Shown piece after piece: positions 35,149 to 47,200 of a stretch of DNA of 64,000 nt. The stretch lies in the NCBI RefSeq assembly GCF_963678975.1, contig NC_089277.1, forward strand, positions 26,176,672-26,240,671. Reading direction: 5' to 3'. The notes beneath the pieces are model-generated. The model was not told where the DNA came from. It worked only from the letters and a program-made list of their open reading frames with translations, and did no database searches. A program made the translations under genes and the position numbers. The DNA is from Dysidea avara (lineage: Eukaryota > Porifera > Demospongiae > Dictyoceratida > Dysideidae). Each line of letters starts with the position of its first letter. Within the stretch, counting starts at the first letter, position 1.

Positions 35149-35654
35149 TTCTCCTGATTTATATACTAGTATGCCGCAGAGGCTGGAACCCTTGGAGCTC
35201 TCCTTCGCACATATGCAACATATAATAGTCACCACTTCTAGAGTAACATTAGTTACATTACCCTTCATGCATATTCCTTAAAGAGTTTGTTGTTTGCATC
35301 GTAACATCCCTATAAGACTATAAAATGCTGTTGAATTTTACCATTCACAATACATACACATGCCAACACAAAAAAACATTATTAGACACCAGATGAAAAC
35401 AACAGCTCACTATACAAGACTTTACAAACAGAGAAACTCCATTTAGCACCTTGTTGAGAGTTCAGCTCGAAACAAGTCACCCTATGTTACATGTCACCCT
35501 GTAGAGAGATCAGATACAATTACATAATCATTAGAGTTTAGCTCCAAGCAAGTCACCCCTGTTTAGAGAGTTCAGGTACACATAACAAGTTACCGTAAAG
35601 AACTCAAGTGACGCCAAGTCACCAAGTTAAGAGTTCATCAACAAACACATCATC
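35149..35654. other. No gene seen
   Basis: AT-rich; short repeats of AGTCACCCTGT-like words near 35475-35570 and TTAGAGTTTAGCTC-like words, too degraded to assign. Confidence 0.4.
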
Positions 35655-36510
35655 TTGTACTTGCGAATAGGCAATAAGACCAGTTTTCCCAGTGATAGTC
35701 ACAAAATTAAAGTCCTACTTTGCTGCCTTCCTTTAGTACATCAAAACAGACAGTAATTATTTTTGTTGCCAAGCTCAATTCAGAAAAAATCCCTGTAAAC
35801 TTCCTAGAATCCTTATGCACAAAAGTATAGCAACAGTACAATGGACCACCTGGTATAGGTATGACAACTGTTGAGAAGAAACCCCATTGTGTATTCCTAG
35901 AAGAATCCTTATTCCTACAAGAATCCTTATTTGGTTAATTTATTTTAACAGGTGATTTGTTACCATTATTCATTTGGCTATTGACAAGCTCACCAGCATT
36001 GTAAGGGTTTCTTTCCCAGGCCTCGGAAAGTCCTAGTTATTAAGAAAAAAATGAATTTGTTTTTGGTACACAATCAAGACACACTACCTGTGTCCCAAGA
36101 AGCTGGCGTGCCACGAGTATATTTACAGGAAGAAAACTTGATTTTCATACATACTGTATGTAGCAAAACAAATTCATCATCTTTTATGTTATTAACCAGA
36201 GGCCTGGGAAAGAAACCCTTATAATGCTGGTGAGCTTGTCAATAGCCAAATGAACAATGGTACCAAATATCCTGTTAAAATAAATTAACCAAATAAGGAT
36301 TCTTTTAGGAAAAGGATTCTTCCAGGAACACACAATGGGATTTCTTCTCAATAGTTGTCATGGCATACTTTAGTGCATAAGGATTCCAAGAAGAATGCAG
36401 GGATTTTTTCTGAATTGATCTTAGCAACAAAAATGAGTGCTTTCTGTTATGGTGTACAGTACTAAAGTGTGACAGTCACTGAGAAAGCCGGTCTTATCTC
36501 CTATGTAGCA
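35655..36510. repeat. Foldback repeat with arms of about 350-400 bp
   Basis: Left arm about 35655-36060 and right arm about 36165-36510 are diverged inverted copies (for example TTCAGAAAAAATCCCTG on both, AATAGCCAAATGAA against its complement). The outer tips correspond to TGTGACC-family MITE ends facing outward (35664-35703 and 36467 on), so the fold lies between two MITE ends rather than being one of them. Confidence 0.65.
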
Positions 36511-36890
36511 AGTAGCGAGAGATGCCAATTTACAGTGTTGCAGCTTGCCAATGGTTGAAGCTATGTATACCACCAAAACTTCATAACAATTTCTGACCTT
36601 CTACTGTCACAGCTAGCAACTAAGTTTCCTGCCATTTTATATTTGAGGTTGGACAGTGATGATGGGAAGGGAGGCCATGAGTTTGTTCAAAATGTTTATG
36701 AAGAAGGTGTAGAGATGTGCCATTCAGAACTTAAAACTACAGGAAGCTTACAGAACAGGTCTATTTCAACGCTGCAGAGCTGTACAGCCATTTGTAAATT
36801 TACAATCATCCCCATGTTGGCCAGAGCTCCATCAAGGCCACAGACTGCTTGTACAGCTCTCCACTGTCACTGTGAAAAAAGCCCAGAATA
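36467..36890 (+). mobile_element. Truncated MITE of the TGTGACC family (relative of copy a)
   Basis: TGTGACAGTCACTGAGAAAG, then GCCAATGGTTGAAGCTATGT, AACTAAGTTTCCTGCCATTT and GGCCAGAGCTCCATCAAGGC in the same order as in 15722-16239. No right end found. Confidence 0.65.
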
Positions 36891-37380
36891 ATAAGGTCTA
36901 TAACAGTCTTATTATGTTAGTACTGGAATGAAATAGTACAGCATATATTAATAGATTAGGACTTTACTATAACAAGCTTATTGAATACATTTAAGACAGT
37001 CATATATTAGAGATTAAATCACTAGTATAGTGCGGTGTATTATCAGACTATACTAAACCTATTTCAACCATATATTGGCTACTATACTACTGTACTTTTT
37101 TATTTTCCATAACTTTAATTAAATATTTTCTATAATTATATTTGTAATGAATTTAATTCTGTAAATATGTTAAAACCACAATAGGTACAGCTAGTAAATC
37201 AATGTCTCCTTGGCCATGACAGTATCAAATCAATTTCGTCATTTATCAGTCTTTATCCAACTGCAGCAGGTAAGACAGTAAATACAATTCACAAGTTCCA
37301 TTACAAATTACCTGTATTATCATCACTATGTAGAACTCTGTGACAATCTGTTAGTCGTCTGGTAGAACTGTCCCACAGCT
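36891..37380. other. No gene seen
   Basis: AT-rich; may be the 3' part of the minus-strand module series that follows. Confidence 0.35.
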
Positions 37381-37381
37381 C

Positions 37382-38352
37382 TAATACAAAGATGGTAAAT
37401 ATAATGTATATTCTGGACAATCGTTGGACTTACAGTTTGTAACAATATGAATCTCATAAAACCGAGACCTTGCCTGGAAACCTAGTATTACCACGTAGAA
37501 CGGCGGCTAGGTCCCACAACTCTATTAAAGATGGTAAATATAATGCGTATACTGAACAATCATTGTACTTACAGTTTGTAACAATCTTTTAAAACTGAAA
37601 CCGAGTCTGAGACCGACAATCCATGTACAACTAAGACAAGTCTGATAAGACCAGGTCTCACAACCCTAAATGGAGGCAAACATAATTCATATTCTGGATT
37701 ATTTGGTGTACTTACAGGTGTTATCAGTGAGTCTAACCAGACATAAAACAGCCACTTAGTATGTGACTTGTTGGGCTAACGTGTTATGTAAGCTCACAAG
37801 AAGCATCTGATACACTGATAACCAAGTCCAAGAATCTTGTAATCACTAAGTACAACTGAAGCAAGACTAAATATAATATAATTTGCATACTCTCAGTGAA
37901 CTTACTTTTGTTTGCAATACGAGCATGGTCAGTGAAATAAGGACAAACAAGACTGAACAGGTTCTTGAAAGCACTCAACTCATTTACAGTGCCAGACAAG
38001 GTAGCAGCTGTCAGCTGTTGATAAAAAGTAGTGAAAAACATGAAGAAATGAGACCGGTTCCCAGAAGACATGAGACCAGTTTCCACAAACCTAAACGGGT
38101 AAATATAAATTGTATACTGGACACTCTCAGTGTACTTACTTACAGATGTTAGCAATAAGAAGAATCTCCTAGAACTGAGACAAAGTCTATAATTCCTACC
38201 CTATTGAAAAGAATATGAATAAAAACACAATCAGGCTTAATGCACTTACAGCTGTAAGTAATTAGAAGATGACGTTGAACAACTCCATGAAAAAAGAACA
38301 AAACTGTCCACATATAGTCGCTACCAGATTCTTTAAAGGAAGCAGCTGCCAT
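37382..38352 (-). other. Series of exon-like modules on minus (possible spliced transcript)
   Basis: On minus there are repeated blocks of 57-190 bp, each with a plausible acceptor (for example ATTTACCATCTTTAATAG or CCTCCATTTAG) and a donor that is nearly always GTAAGT(A/C/G). Adjacent blocks at about 37440-37523 and 37580-37667 are similar (both start AGTTGTGGGAC or GGTTGTGAGAC and end TTGTTACAAACT before the donor), so modules arose by tandem duplication at a period near 140 bp. A first ATG at 38352 opens 35 codons (MAAASFKESGSDYMWTVLFF ...), but the next module does not continue that frame without a stop. So it may be non-coding, a pseudogene, or mis-modelled. No known domain. Confidence 0.4.
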
Positions 38353-38707
38353 TGAAGGAAACTAACACTGCAGAAGTTGTACACTGACAGCCTGTAGAAC
38401 TAAGAGGTCTGACAAGAAACTACCTCTGAAGAGTTATATAATATACAAAATCATAACAGCGGACCATGCATACTCTTACCATTGATGGCTGATGAACTGT
38501 GTCCACTCGTCATCCGCCATAAGCTGAGATAACAGGATATAAAACATGTAATACGTACACAGCAACACCACAGTTGAATCCGGCATTTGCAGGCCATTGT
38601 CATACAATACACAATAAACAATTTAATACGGCTAAACCTATCGTACAAGCTATCGTTTTAGTCGAATACTTACTCATCTAGAGCTGTTATTGATTGCTGC
38701 CATCGAA
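38353..38707. other. No gene seen
   Basis: Upstream side of the module series; could hold its promoter. Nothing recognised. Confidence 0.35.
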
Positions 38708-38930
38708 GGAATTGGGGTATTGGTTAAACCGGGAGGGGAGCGGGAGCGGGAGATTTCTTGGTAAAACCGGGACCGGGAGTTGGGAGATCACGTACACAAT
38801 ACTGCAAGCAACTGTTATTTTTGCACTAAAGATGGATTGTTGATGCAGAAGAGGACTCATGCAAGTAGTCTCCCCTCCTTCCAAACGTGAGAACGAGCTA
38901 GCTATAGGCTCGGGAATTGCAAAATACAAA

Positions 38931-38978
38931 AGATCGAGATACTCTAATAGAGCAGTCAACCACTCTAATAGAACAGTC
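38931..38978 (+). repeat. 28-bp motif plus half unit, left arm
   Basis: AGATCGAGATACTCTAATAG then AGCAGTCA, and 5 bp later CTCTAATAGAACAGTC. Confidence 0.8.
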
Positions 38979-40444
38979 TCATATTCTGTCTTTTAACGGG
39001 CAGTAGCTTGTTAATTTATTTGTAATAAGTAAAAAAAGTATAGTCTTAGGGCTTTCAAATTAAAAAAAGGTCAATCATACTGGGTGGGAATTATATGCTC
39101 CCAGAAAGTCACCCATCACTGTCTGCCTTTTGTAGTTGCATGCTTCAAACTCCATAATTACTATTATTAGCACTTTACAGTGACCAGCACTGAAGGTCTG
39201 ACAGCAACATGTACTGCAGCCTTAGGATTACCTAACCTAACAAGAACTATAGAGACTTTAAATAATCACTTGATCTAGCATATGTGACTTTCATTGCTAT
39301 AAGTTTGCCCACTGCAGGCTCTTTGACCTGCTCCACCTCATATGTTTTGCTACTTAATTATTCTACTAAATCAAACTTTTTCTTGGGGAAAATTCTCATT
39401 TTGAGTTCTGTCCCATGAAAGGATGCATGCTGGTGTGAGCACTATTCTATAAGTCCAATCCATTAGTATTGTCACTGTTGTCCTTCTCATGCTATGGCTG
39501 ACTTAATAATGATGGTAGCTATACTGTATTTAATTCATTTGCCTGGAAACATCTTATTCTTTATGAAATCCATCTTATAAATTGACATCATAAATGTGAA
39601 CCAACTTTGACAGTAAAAATGAGCAGTGAATAGCTACCATGGCAAATTATGGTGCATGAGCATCCGACTAAGAATTTGTAGTGAAGTTTACTATTTGCCA
39701 CAGTATTCACTATACTCATTTTTACACACACATCCTTTTTCAATTGGTCAATTTTTCTCTTTTGTAGCTGGAATATAAGGAAATGGATATTAATTTATCT
39801 ATATCTTGTGCTTAATATTAACTTGACATTTTGATTGATTTTTTTTTGTTTGAACTCATGACATTTGGCATAGCCGTTCTTCCATGTCAGAGTACACTGA
39901 GACACGTACAAATACACAAGTACAAAACTGAAAAACATACAAGACATGAGCAATACATTTAAATAATACACAAATTAATTATTATTATATAGTCATACAG
40001 TGGGTCTTCATTAAAGTGACAAATTCTCCATGCTTGTGGGGCACTTCGAATGGCACCAGCAAGTGGCACAATGTAAAAAATATTGCTGTGTTCTAGCCAG
40101 ATGATAGTAAGTGTTGTTAGCAAAATAGGTCTTACACCGATACCTTGAAGCATTCCAGAGATATGGCCAATATGGTATATACATACATATATATATAGAC
40201 AATAATACATGTTTTTGTTGTTGTTTTTTTAAAGAAAAGGACCAAGCACAATGGCATGATGTAACTATCAGAAATCTCTTTTCTATTATTAGATGGAATG
40301 GGAATGCATGGAAATTTGTCCTCAAAGTCATGGTATAGCTACACCAAGCCAAGACAGATCATTTTCAACCATCAGTGTCGCAGAGCAAGAATTGTCTACA
40401 AAATGCTTCTTAATTGTAGTCATGTGTTAATCATAATAGGAAGA

Positions 40445-40860
40445 ATTAATACCATAAAAGCAGCATTGAATAATTCATTTACTTCAGACTCTCTTAATAA
40501 ACATTTTCCTACTATAGCAGTCACTTCATCACATCAATCTGCTGACAACTTTGCAATACCTGCTACTTGACACTAATCCATTCACTTTTGCTGAGATTTC
40601 TGAATCTGGTCCTGTCTCATCTGAACTTTCTGGATCCTAGGAAGTCCATAGGCCCAGATTCCCTATCTGCTAGGTTCCTGAAAAAGATATAGGCTGCTCC
40701 ATTGGTTACCTTATACTGTTAACATTCAATCATTCATTGCAGAGTGGAATTATTCCTTCACAGGCAAGAAGTGTTCACATATATACTCCAGTTCATAAAG
40801 GTGCGTGGTGCTTTGGACAATCCTGGCAACTTCAGACCAATCTCTGCATGCTGTGTCTGT
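40445..40860 (+). mobile_element. Degraded LINE reverse-transcriptase fragment
   Basis: Across shifting frames: SDSLNKHFPTIAVTSSHQSA, then SQARSVHIYTPVHKG and LATSDQSL, matching the segment just before the palm where LINEs read PVHKGG..D..NFRPIS. Several stops. Confidence 0.5.
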
Positions 40861-41440
40861 TCTTGCTGTTTATTTGTTTTCATGTATTTGTTCAATAATT
40901 TGCCTTAAGATAATTGTTGTATTTGTGTCCATGTATATTTGTTTTGCAGACATGTGTTAAGTTTTGTACTTGTAGATGTTCATTGTTTTGTCTGTATTAT
41001 ATGCTGCTCTAACAAGGAAGAATGGTAGTTGCCAATTGTCAGAGCATAATTTATAAATGAAATTAGTCTGATAATTTAAGAAACTTTTATTGCTAACTGA
41101 CAAACAAAATTTCTTGCTGTGCAAACTCCCAACTATGATAGCTATATCTATTGAATTTATAAACTGACAATAGCTAACTGTGAAAGTGCACGCACTCTGG
41201 ATCTAGCAACTGTCTACGCAACCAGAGCAATAATAACTTGGTACAATAAAATCAGTGGAAGTGGAGCAGGTCAAAGAGTCTGGGTGAACTTATAGCAATG
41301 AAAGTCATACATGGAGTGAAGCATACAACTATTAATACAAGAGTAAGACAATGATATTGGTGACATTCTGGGAGCATGATTTTTTTTGAAAGCTCTAAGA
41401 CTGTTCACTTTGTTATTGCAGTTAAGAGACAGAATATGAG

Positions 41441-41494
41441 ACTGCATGTTCTGTTAAAGTGGCTGACTGCTCTATTAGAGTATCTCGATCTTTT
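41441..41494 (-). repeat. 28-bp motif plus half unit, right arm
   Basis: On minus AGATCGAGATACTCTAATAG then AGCAGTCAGCC, mirroring the left arm copy. Confidence 0.8.
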
Positions 41495-41716
41495 GTAAAA
41501 AGTATTGCAATTCCCGAGCCTACAGCTAGTTTGTTCTCATGTTTGGAAGGAGGAGAGACTACTTGCATGAGTCCTCTTCTGCATCAACAAACCATCTTTA
41601 GTACAAAAATAACAGTTGCTTGCAGTATCTCCCGGTCCCGGTTTTACCAAGGAATCTCCCGCTCCCGCTCCCGCTCCCGCTCCCCTCCTGGTTTTACCAA
41701 TACCCAGGAATTGTCC

Positions 41717-42289
41717 ACTTGGCCGCGCCACTTCACCACTACAGCCAGCAGGGATGTACAATTGTGGTCCATAACTATCATCGTGGCTCATTGGACGATG
41801 GCGCCGATCGCGCACACTCTTTCCGCGAGATACACCGTCATATCACTCACATTTACAACTGCTGTACAACAATAGCGACAAAGATGGCGACTTAATTGCA
41901 TCTAATACGCATGCGCACACCACTGACCCCTTCAATTTTAAACAGGCATTACTACGAACTTTTGCAGGTGTGCTAACTGTGCAAGAAAATCTAGATTTGC
42001 ATGACTCTTAGATTGAATAATTATTTTTTCTGGTATTATATGCATTACCGTATGAAAATGTGTGCGTATGAAATTATCACAACAAACTGAAGCTAGTTAG
42101 CTAGCTATAGTGATTAACAGAAGTGTAGCTACTTATTGTAAAATCATCATGACTTTGTTTGGTACAGTAGAAAAATCTTAAGTCACATGAGATGGTGAAG
42201 CTAAAAATGAGACAATAATGAGATGTGATGGTGATTCTAAAAAGTTATCACATTTAGTTAAGTAAACAAAGCCATACAAAGAATGTGTA
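41717..42289. other. No gene seen
   Basis: 41720-41890 is somewhat richer in CG words; the rest is AT-rich. Nothing recognised. Confidence 0.35.
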
Positions 42290-42441
42290 TTAAACTAAAG
42301 TATAATCTGTTTCCCATAATATAAGATGGGGTTGATACTAAAGTATAAGATAGTTAGTATTATGCAAGACTATACTGAGATTATTTGTATAGTTTAAGCC
42401 ATTAGATATACCATCTTATATTCCTCTTTTTTCATAGTGTG
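42290..42441. mobile_element. Degraded CACTG-type MITE
   Basis: The right end ACCATCTTATATTCCTC then TTTTTTCATAGTG matches the right end of 53548-53884, and CATAATATAAGATGGGGT at the left resembles the complement. Damaged. Confidence 0.5.
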
Positions 42442-43169
42442 TGCTACTAAAGCCTGGATGTCATTGACAGTAAATTTGATAGCTGTATATCAAACCTGCA
42501 TGCTGTCATGGGTGATGAGACTGGCTTTCCCAGACCCAAATCTAGTCACATTTATGTCCTTTTGGCTCTCCACAAACCCTCAAACTGGTTACACATTAAT
42601 TTTCAATACAGCGACTAACTATTGCCTTAATTTTATACATCTAATAATCTAATATATAAGCAATTCAAAAAAATCATAGCTGTGTATTTATGACCCAAAT
42701 ATGTCACATTAGCAATTTGCATAATATGATATTTTTGAACAGCAGTTGCTTAAAATTAATGATGTATTAAAACAGTATGGGGAAAATTGTACAAATTTGT
42801 AATAGCTGCATTTTACTTTTAATTAAATAAGAATTTGGTATGCTTAATATATGCATAGCTAAGCAATACTACCAAACTGTTGTGAAAAAAGTGGTTGGTT
42901 GTTAGGTGATATTTTAGTATGGGCAGGAATGCTCAAACTTTTATAATCCCTATATCATACTGTACTACCATATACTGTGTGATATTAGTAATGAACATGC
43001 TGTGTTGGAATAAGTTATTTATAACTAGATTGTATATAACAATAATTGCACAAGTAATATCTATTTTATGCATTATTACAGATTATTATTAATGATGGTG
43101 TATGGTGCAAAAGTATATAAAGCACTGTTAAAATTGATCATGAGATCTTTATAAGTATGTACAGTCAAC
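42442..43169. other. No gene seen; 3' side of the E2 gene
   Basis: Contains a TGTGACC-family right end near 42505-42562 (GAGACTGGCTTTCCCAGACC and AGTCACA). The rest is AT-rich and may hold the E2 3' untranslated region; no clear AATAAA was found. Confidence 0.4.
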
Positions 43170-44223
43170 TCAAATTTTAACACTTCTTCTGGCTCTTTCT
43201 TGGTATGAACTTCTGTTATGGATGTAGGTATTGTTAACATCATCATCTACAAAACTATCTGTTTGTGGTTGTGCAAGTGCAGCAAGAATGGAAGCAAGGA
43301 CATTCTCCATACAACTGGCAGCTGGATCCCACTGATCTGGTTTTAGGAGACCAATACACACTAGTCCATCTGACTGTCCCACATTAAGATGATAAGGTAT
43401 GGGTTTTTGGAACTTGATCATCTATGATCACAAGAATTATTCAGAACAATTTAAATGTCCACTAGCATAGTTGCAGGTGTAACTTGTTTCATTACTTTTA
43501 TTTCTATCATCCCTGCCTAAATGTAAAATTTCTAATTTTTCTATTCATTAGTTTTTTAAACTTTGTTGCAATGGAATAATTCATTACTGGTGAACCATTG
43601 AATACCATATCAAAAGAATACGTTAATATTGTGCAGCTGAATGTGTGCCCTGATTATCAATTAATGAGGTAGTCATTCCACTTTGTTTTTGGTTATGTTC
43701 CACCCATTATACAGCATTACAAACAAAGAACAATTCAAAAAGTGCCTCTGCGATCAATCCATGGTAATTAAAGCACTGAAGCCATAATGTGCTATTACAA
43801 ATCAGCACCTATGTGGTAGTGGGAAAATGGCACAGCACAAAGGAGGACATAGTTAAGTCCTTGATGCATGTATGCATGGTAACTACAATGTACTGCAGGT
43901 GACGTCAAATAGTGAAGATATCAAGCACAAAGTCTTATCCAAAGAATTATACTTGGTTGAAGGTATCTATTAGTTAATTGGTTGGGCAGTCTAATAATTA
44001 CATCTGGGAGCTTAGTTTTGTTCTTTTTGAGTGCTGCAACTTCAGTTTTAAAATCTCAGCAAATCCCTTGCAGCCATGTATGGTTGACTACTTTGAAATA
44101 CTGATTCAGGTGTAACTAACACAATACTTACAGTATATAATAGAGTTTACCTTTGGTGGTTCAAAAGGATACCTTTCAGTTTGTTGAATTAAGGAAAGTC
44201 GCCAATAACAACAGCACCTCAGC

Positions 44224-44261
<38 letters not shown>

Positions 44262-47200
44262 CAATTATTACATCATTAAGGATATGAGAAATAGATTTCC
44301 AGTTTGAAGTTGGCACCTGTTAATATAATTGTAAATTGAAAAAACATACTGTCATAGGTAATAATTATAGCTAATATAGCTGCTCAACCAGATATATGTG
44401 GCCTTTAAAAATTTTTGATATCAAAATTAAAGGTGGCTACTAATAAATGTATGGTTGGAATGATGTTAATGCTATATGTGACCGGGCCTGCGAAAACAGG
44501 GCACGTTAGCACACACTACACTTCGTCACTTTACAGATCATATTTCAGTACTGGCATAGATTATTTGTATTCTGTAACTTGCATCGTAAAACCAATTAAA
44601 TGCTTACTAAGAGCTATAAATTGCATTGCCATAGCATAATGTTACAGAAAGTTACGAGTGACGAAAGTTTGAAAAAGTAGGTAAAAATCATGTGTCCACA
44701 TGCCCAATTTTTGCAGGCCCAGTCACTATCTATACCAGTTTCAGTTATATAATATTATACTACACCTAAAGTAAGCATGCTGTGTGTAACACATCACTTT
44801 TTAACAACTAACCATGCATGTGATTAAAATAATGAACACTAGGCCACATAAACTTAATTATTAGTTACTCATCCTCCTGCACTCAAAATACCAGTGCGGG
44901 AGGGTGGATTTTTATTTTACTTTTTACCAACTAAATAGGTGGTGGCTTAGTGCAGCCATCCAGCACCTTTTTTTACTGGTGGCTTAGTGCAGCCATCCAG
45001 CACCTTTTAAAGTTGGTACCTTGCTGGAGCAGTCTAAGATAACTACATTCTGGGTCATTTTAGCTAGCTAATTCAGCTATCTAGTTAGTAAAAAGTAAAA
45101 TAAAAATCCACCTTCCCGCACTGGTATTTTGAGTGCAGCCATCCAGCATCTTTTAAAGTTGGTACCGTCCAGTGGTGCATAAAATCCCTGATGAGGTACG
45201 AAAAACGGTGGAGTGGGCGGGGATGAGAAACTAAGAATTAGGTTTATGTGGCCCTATATTGGTGCAGCGTTGAAATGACAAACTGAGAGTCACTGAAAAT
45301 TTTGTCTGGTCTAACGTGATAGTAGGCTACCATATAGCTACAGTTAGCATGGCCATTAATTTATAAAATATTAACAATTATAAGTGTGGTCAGAAAGCTA
45401 TATTATCTGTTAATATATTATGCACAGTGCATGGGCAGATCCAGAGGTGTTCAAAAGGTTCCATGGAACCCCCCTTTTGGAAGAGATCAGTAATTCGAGA
45501 TACTCTAATAGAACAGTAACAGTATATTCTTCAAAGGAGCAGTGTAGCAAGCTACGTATGTAGTTATAAATAAGGAGATATAATTGGTGGAGGGCAGCTA
45601 TTGTCAGCATGTATATATATATAAGCTTAGTTACCATTTTTTGGTCTTCGACTTAAGGCCATGGCATCACCAAACTATCAAGTTACAATTCCAGAGTGGA
45701 ACTACCCTTTTAGAAAGTTTGGATCCGCCTCTACAGTGGATATTGTCTGGAAGTCACTTGGACAAAACTACTTGAAAGGGTACTGCCGAACAAAACTGTA
45801 GCTAACCGTAAAATCCTGAGCTCGCGGTAGCTAGTTATAAGCTATTTCAGTCGCGAAACGAGAGCGTGATGACCACTAGCTATGCTATACTGGGCTGCCA
45901 GCCGCCTATACCTCCCTTGCTTTATAATTGTAACTGAAGAAGAAGAATGCTCAACCAAAGTTGAACGCCGGCGCATTTAAATCTGTGCCCTAACTATAGC
46001 TACTTTCATGTGTAGCTAGGTTGGCTGCCAACGCTTGGACCGGCTACCCCGGGATAGTTGCTCCAGCCATCCCTAACTAGCCTCGAACTCACTAAAAACT
46101 TGTCTTCATACAACTAGTTTACATACTTGATACTGGAGTTATGATGGATGACTGCTGTACGAATAGCAAAAAGTCCGACTGCCGGACGAATCTGACTGTC
46201 CATGCACACGCATAATAAAATTATATACCCCTGCTGATTAAAAATTAATACTGACTAGTGTATCATAACACTTACCCTCGTATAATGACCCCTTCGGTGC
46301 AGGTATGTTAGCATTCCACACAAGTAAGTCTGAATCACATTGTAGATAAACTGAAATCCCACTTGCTTTGAGTACTGGTGATTTCTGGATGTTTTTAAGT
46401 TCTTTTGTCAGCCTATACACAATTTATGTACATAAGAATAATTATAACATTATACACGTATATTATTATTATTATTATTATTTGTTAATTGGTATAAGGA
46501 AGACAAAGTCTTATAAAAACCAATCTCAAGTACATCTAAATAAAATCAAACCGGCGGTCATACAAAAATACATCTAATTTAGTCTTAAAGATCAGTACAT
46601 TAGGTGCAGATACAATTTCATGGGGTAAGGTGTTCCAATCATTGACGATTCTCTGTGAAAGGTGTTATAACTATGTATGGGTATACACGTCTTGCAAACT
46701 GTACCTATATACTTGCACTTGCAGCTACATGACTCCTGTAGCTATAGTTATACTTGTACGCATAATCACATTCAGACCAGTTTAGAGAACGATTGTGCCG
46801 ATCTTGTCAACGCATGCTCTACCGCAACTAGCTATATAGCTAGCTGGAAAATGCTTATTATTATTATTATAAACTAACTATATATAGCTGTATGAGTGCG
46901 TAGAGCTAATTCAATATTATAATTCAATATTCAACATCGGGAAATTAGCCATTATACACACGTAGCTAGCTACCTACCTAACCTTTAGTAGGGTCCGCAA
47001 TCCGAAAAATCAACTTCTACAAATCAATCCCCCTACCATTGTGGGATGTTCATTGTAGTATCCTATTGCTTGATCCACCATGAAACCGGAGGCACGGTTG
47101 TTGTCTTCACAGAAATATTGTTTTCAGTATCTCGCAAGATGCAAAATTTATTTTTAAAATTTCGTGCTCCACACAAAGTACCGGATGAAATTTGCTACTT

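Larger units (their letters stand above)
38708..41716. mobile_element. 3-kb foldback element with GC-rich sub-repeats
   Basis: Arms of roughly 270-300 bp (38708-38990 and 41437-41716) are inverted copies: GGTATTGGTTAAACCGGG against its partner, tandem GGGAGC hexamers, GAAGAGGACTCATGCAAGTA, and CTCGGGAATTGC. Both arms carry the 28-bp motif with a second half unit at their inner end. The copy number of the hexamer differs between arms. The interior is AT-rich with a LINE scrap at 40445-40860. No transposase seen; exact tips and target duplication are uncertain. Confidence 0.7.

Noticed and set aside
37382-38352. CRISPR-like spacing of repeats
   Set aside because: Units are diverged, carry splice signals and are about 140 bp long in an animal-type genome; not a CRISPR array.
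40011-40352. 113-residue minus frame
   Set aside because: No domain; AT-rich interior of a foldback element.
41459-41895. Overlapping Arg/Ser- or Pro/Leu-rich frames
   Set aside because: Low-complexity translation of the GGGAGC hexamer repeats in a foldback arm.
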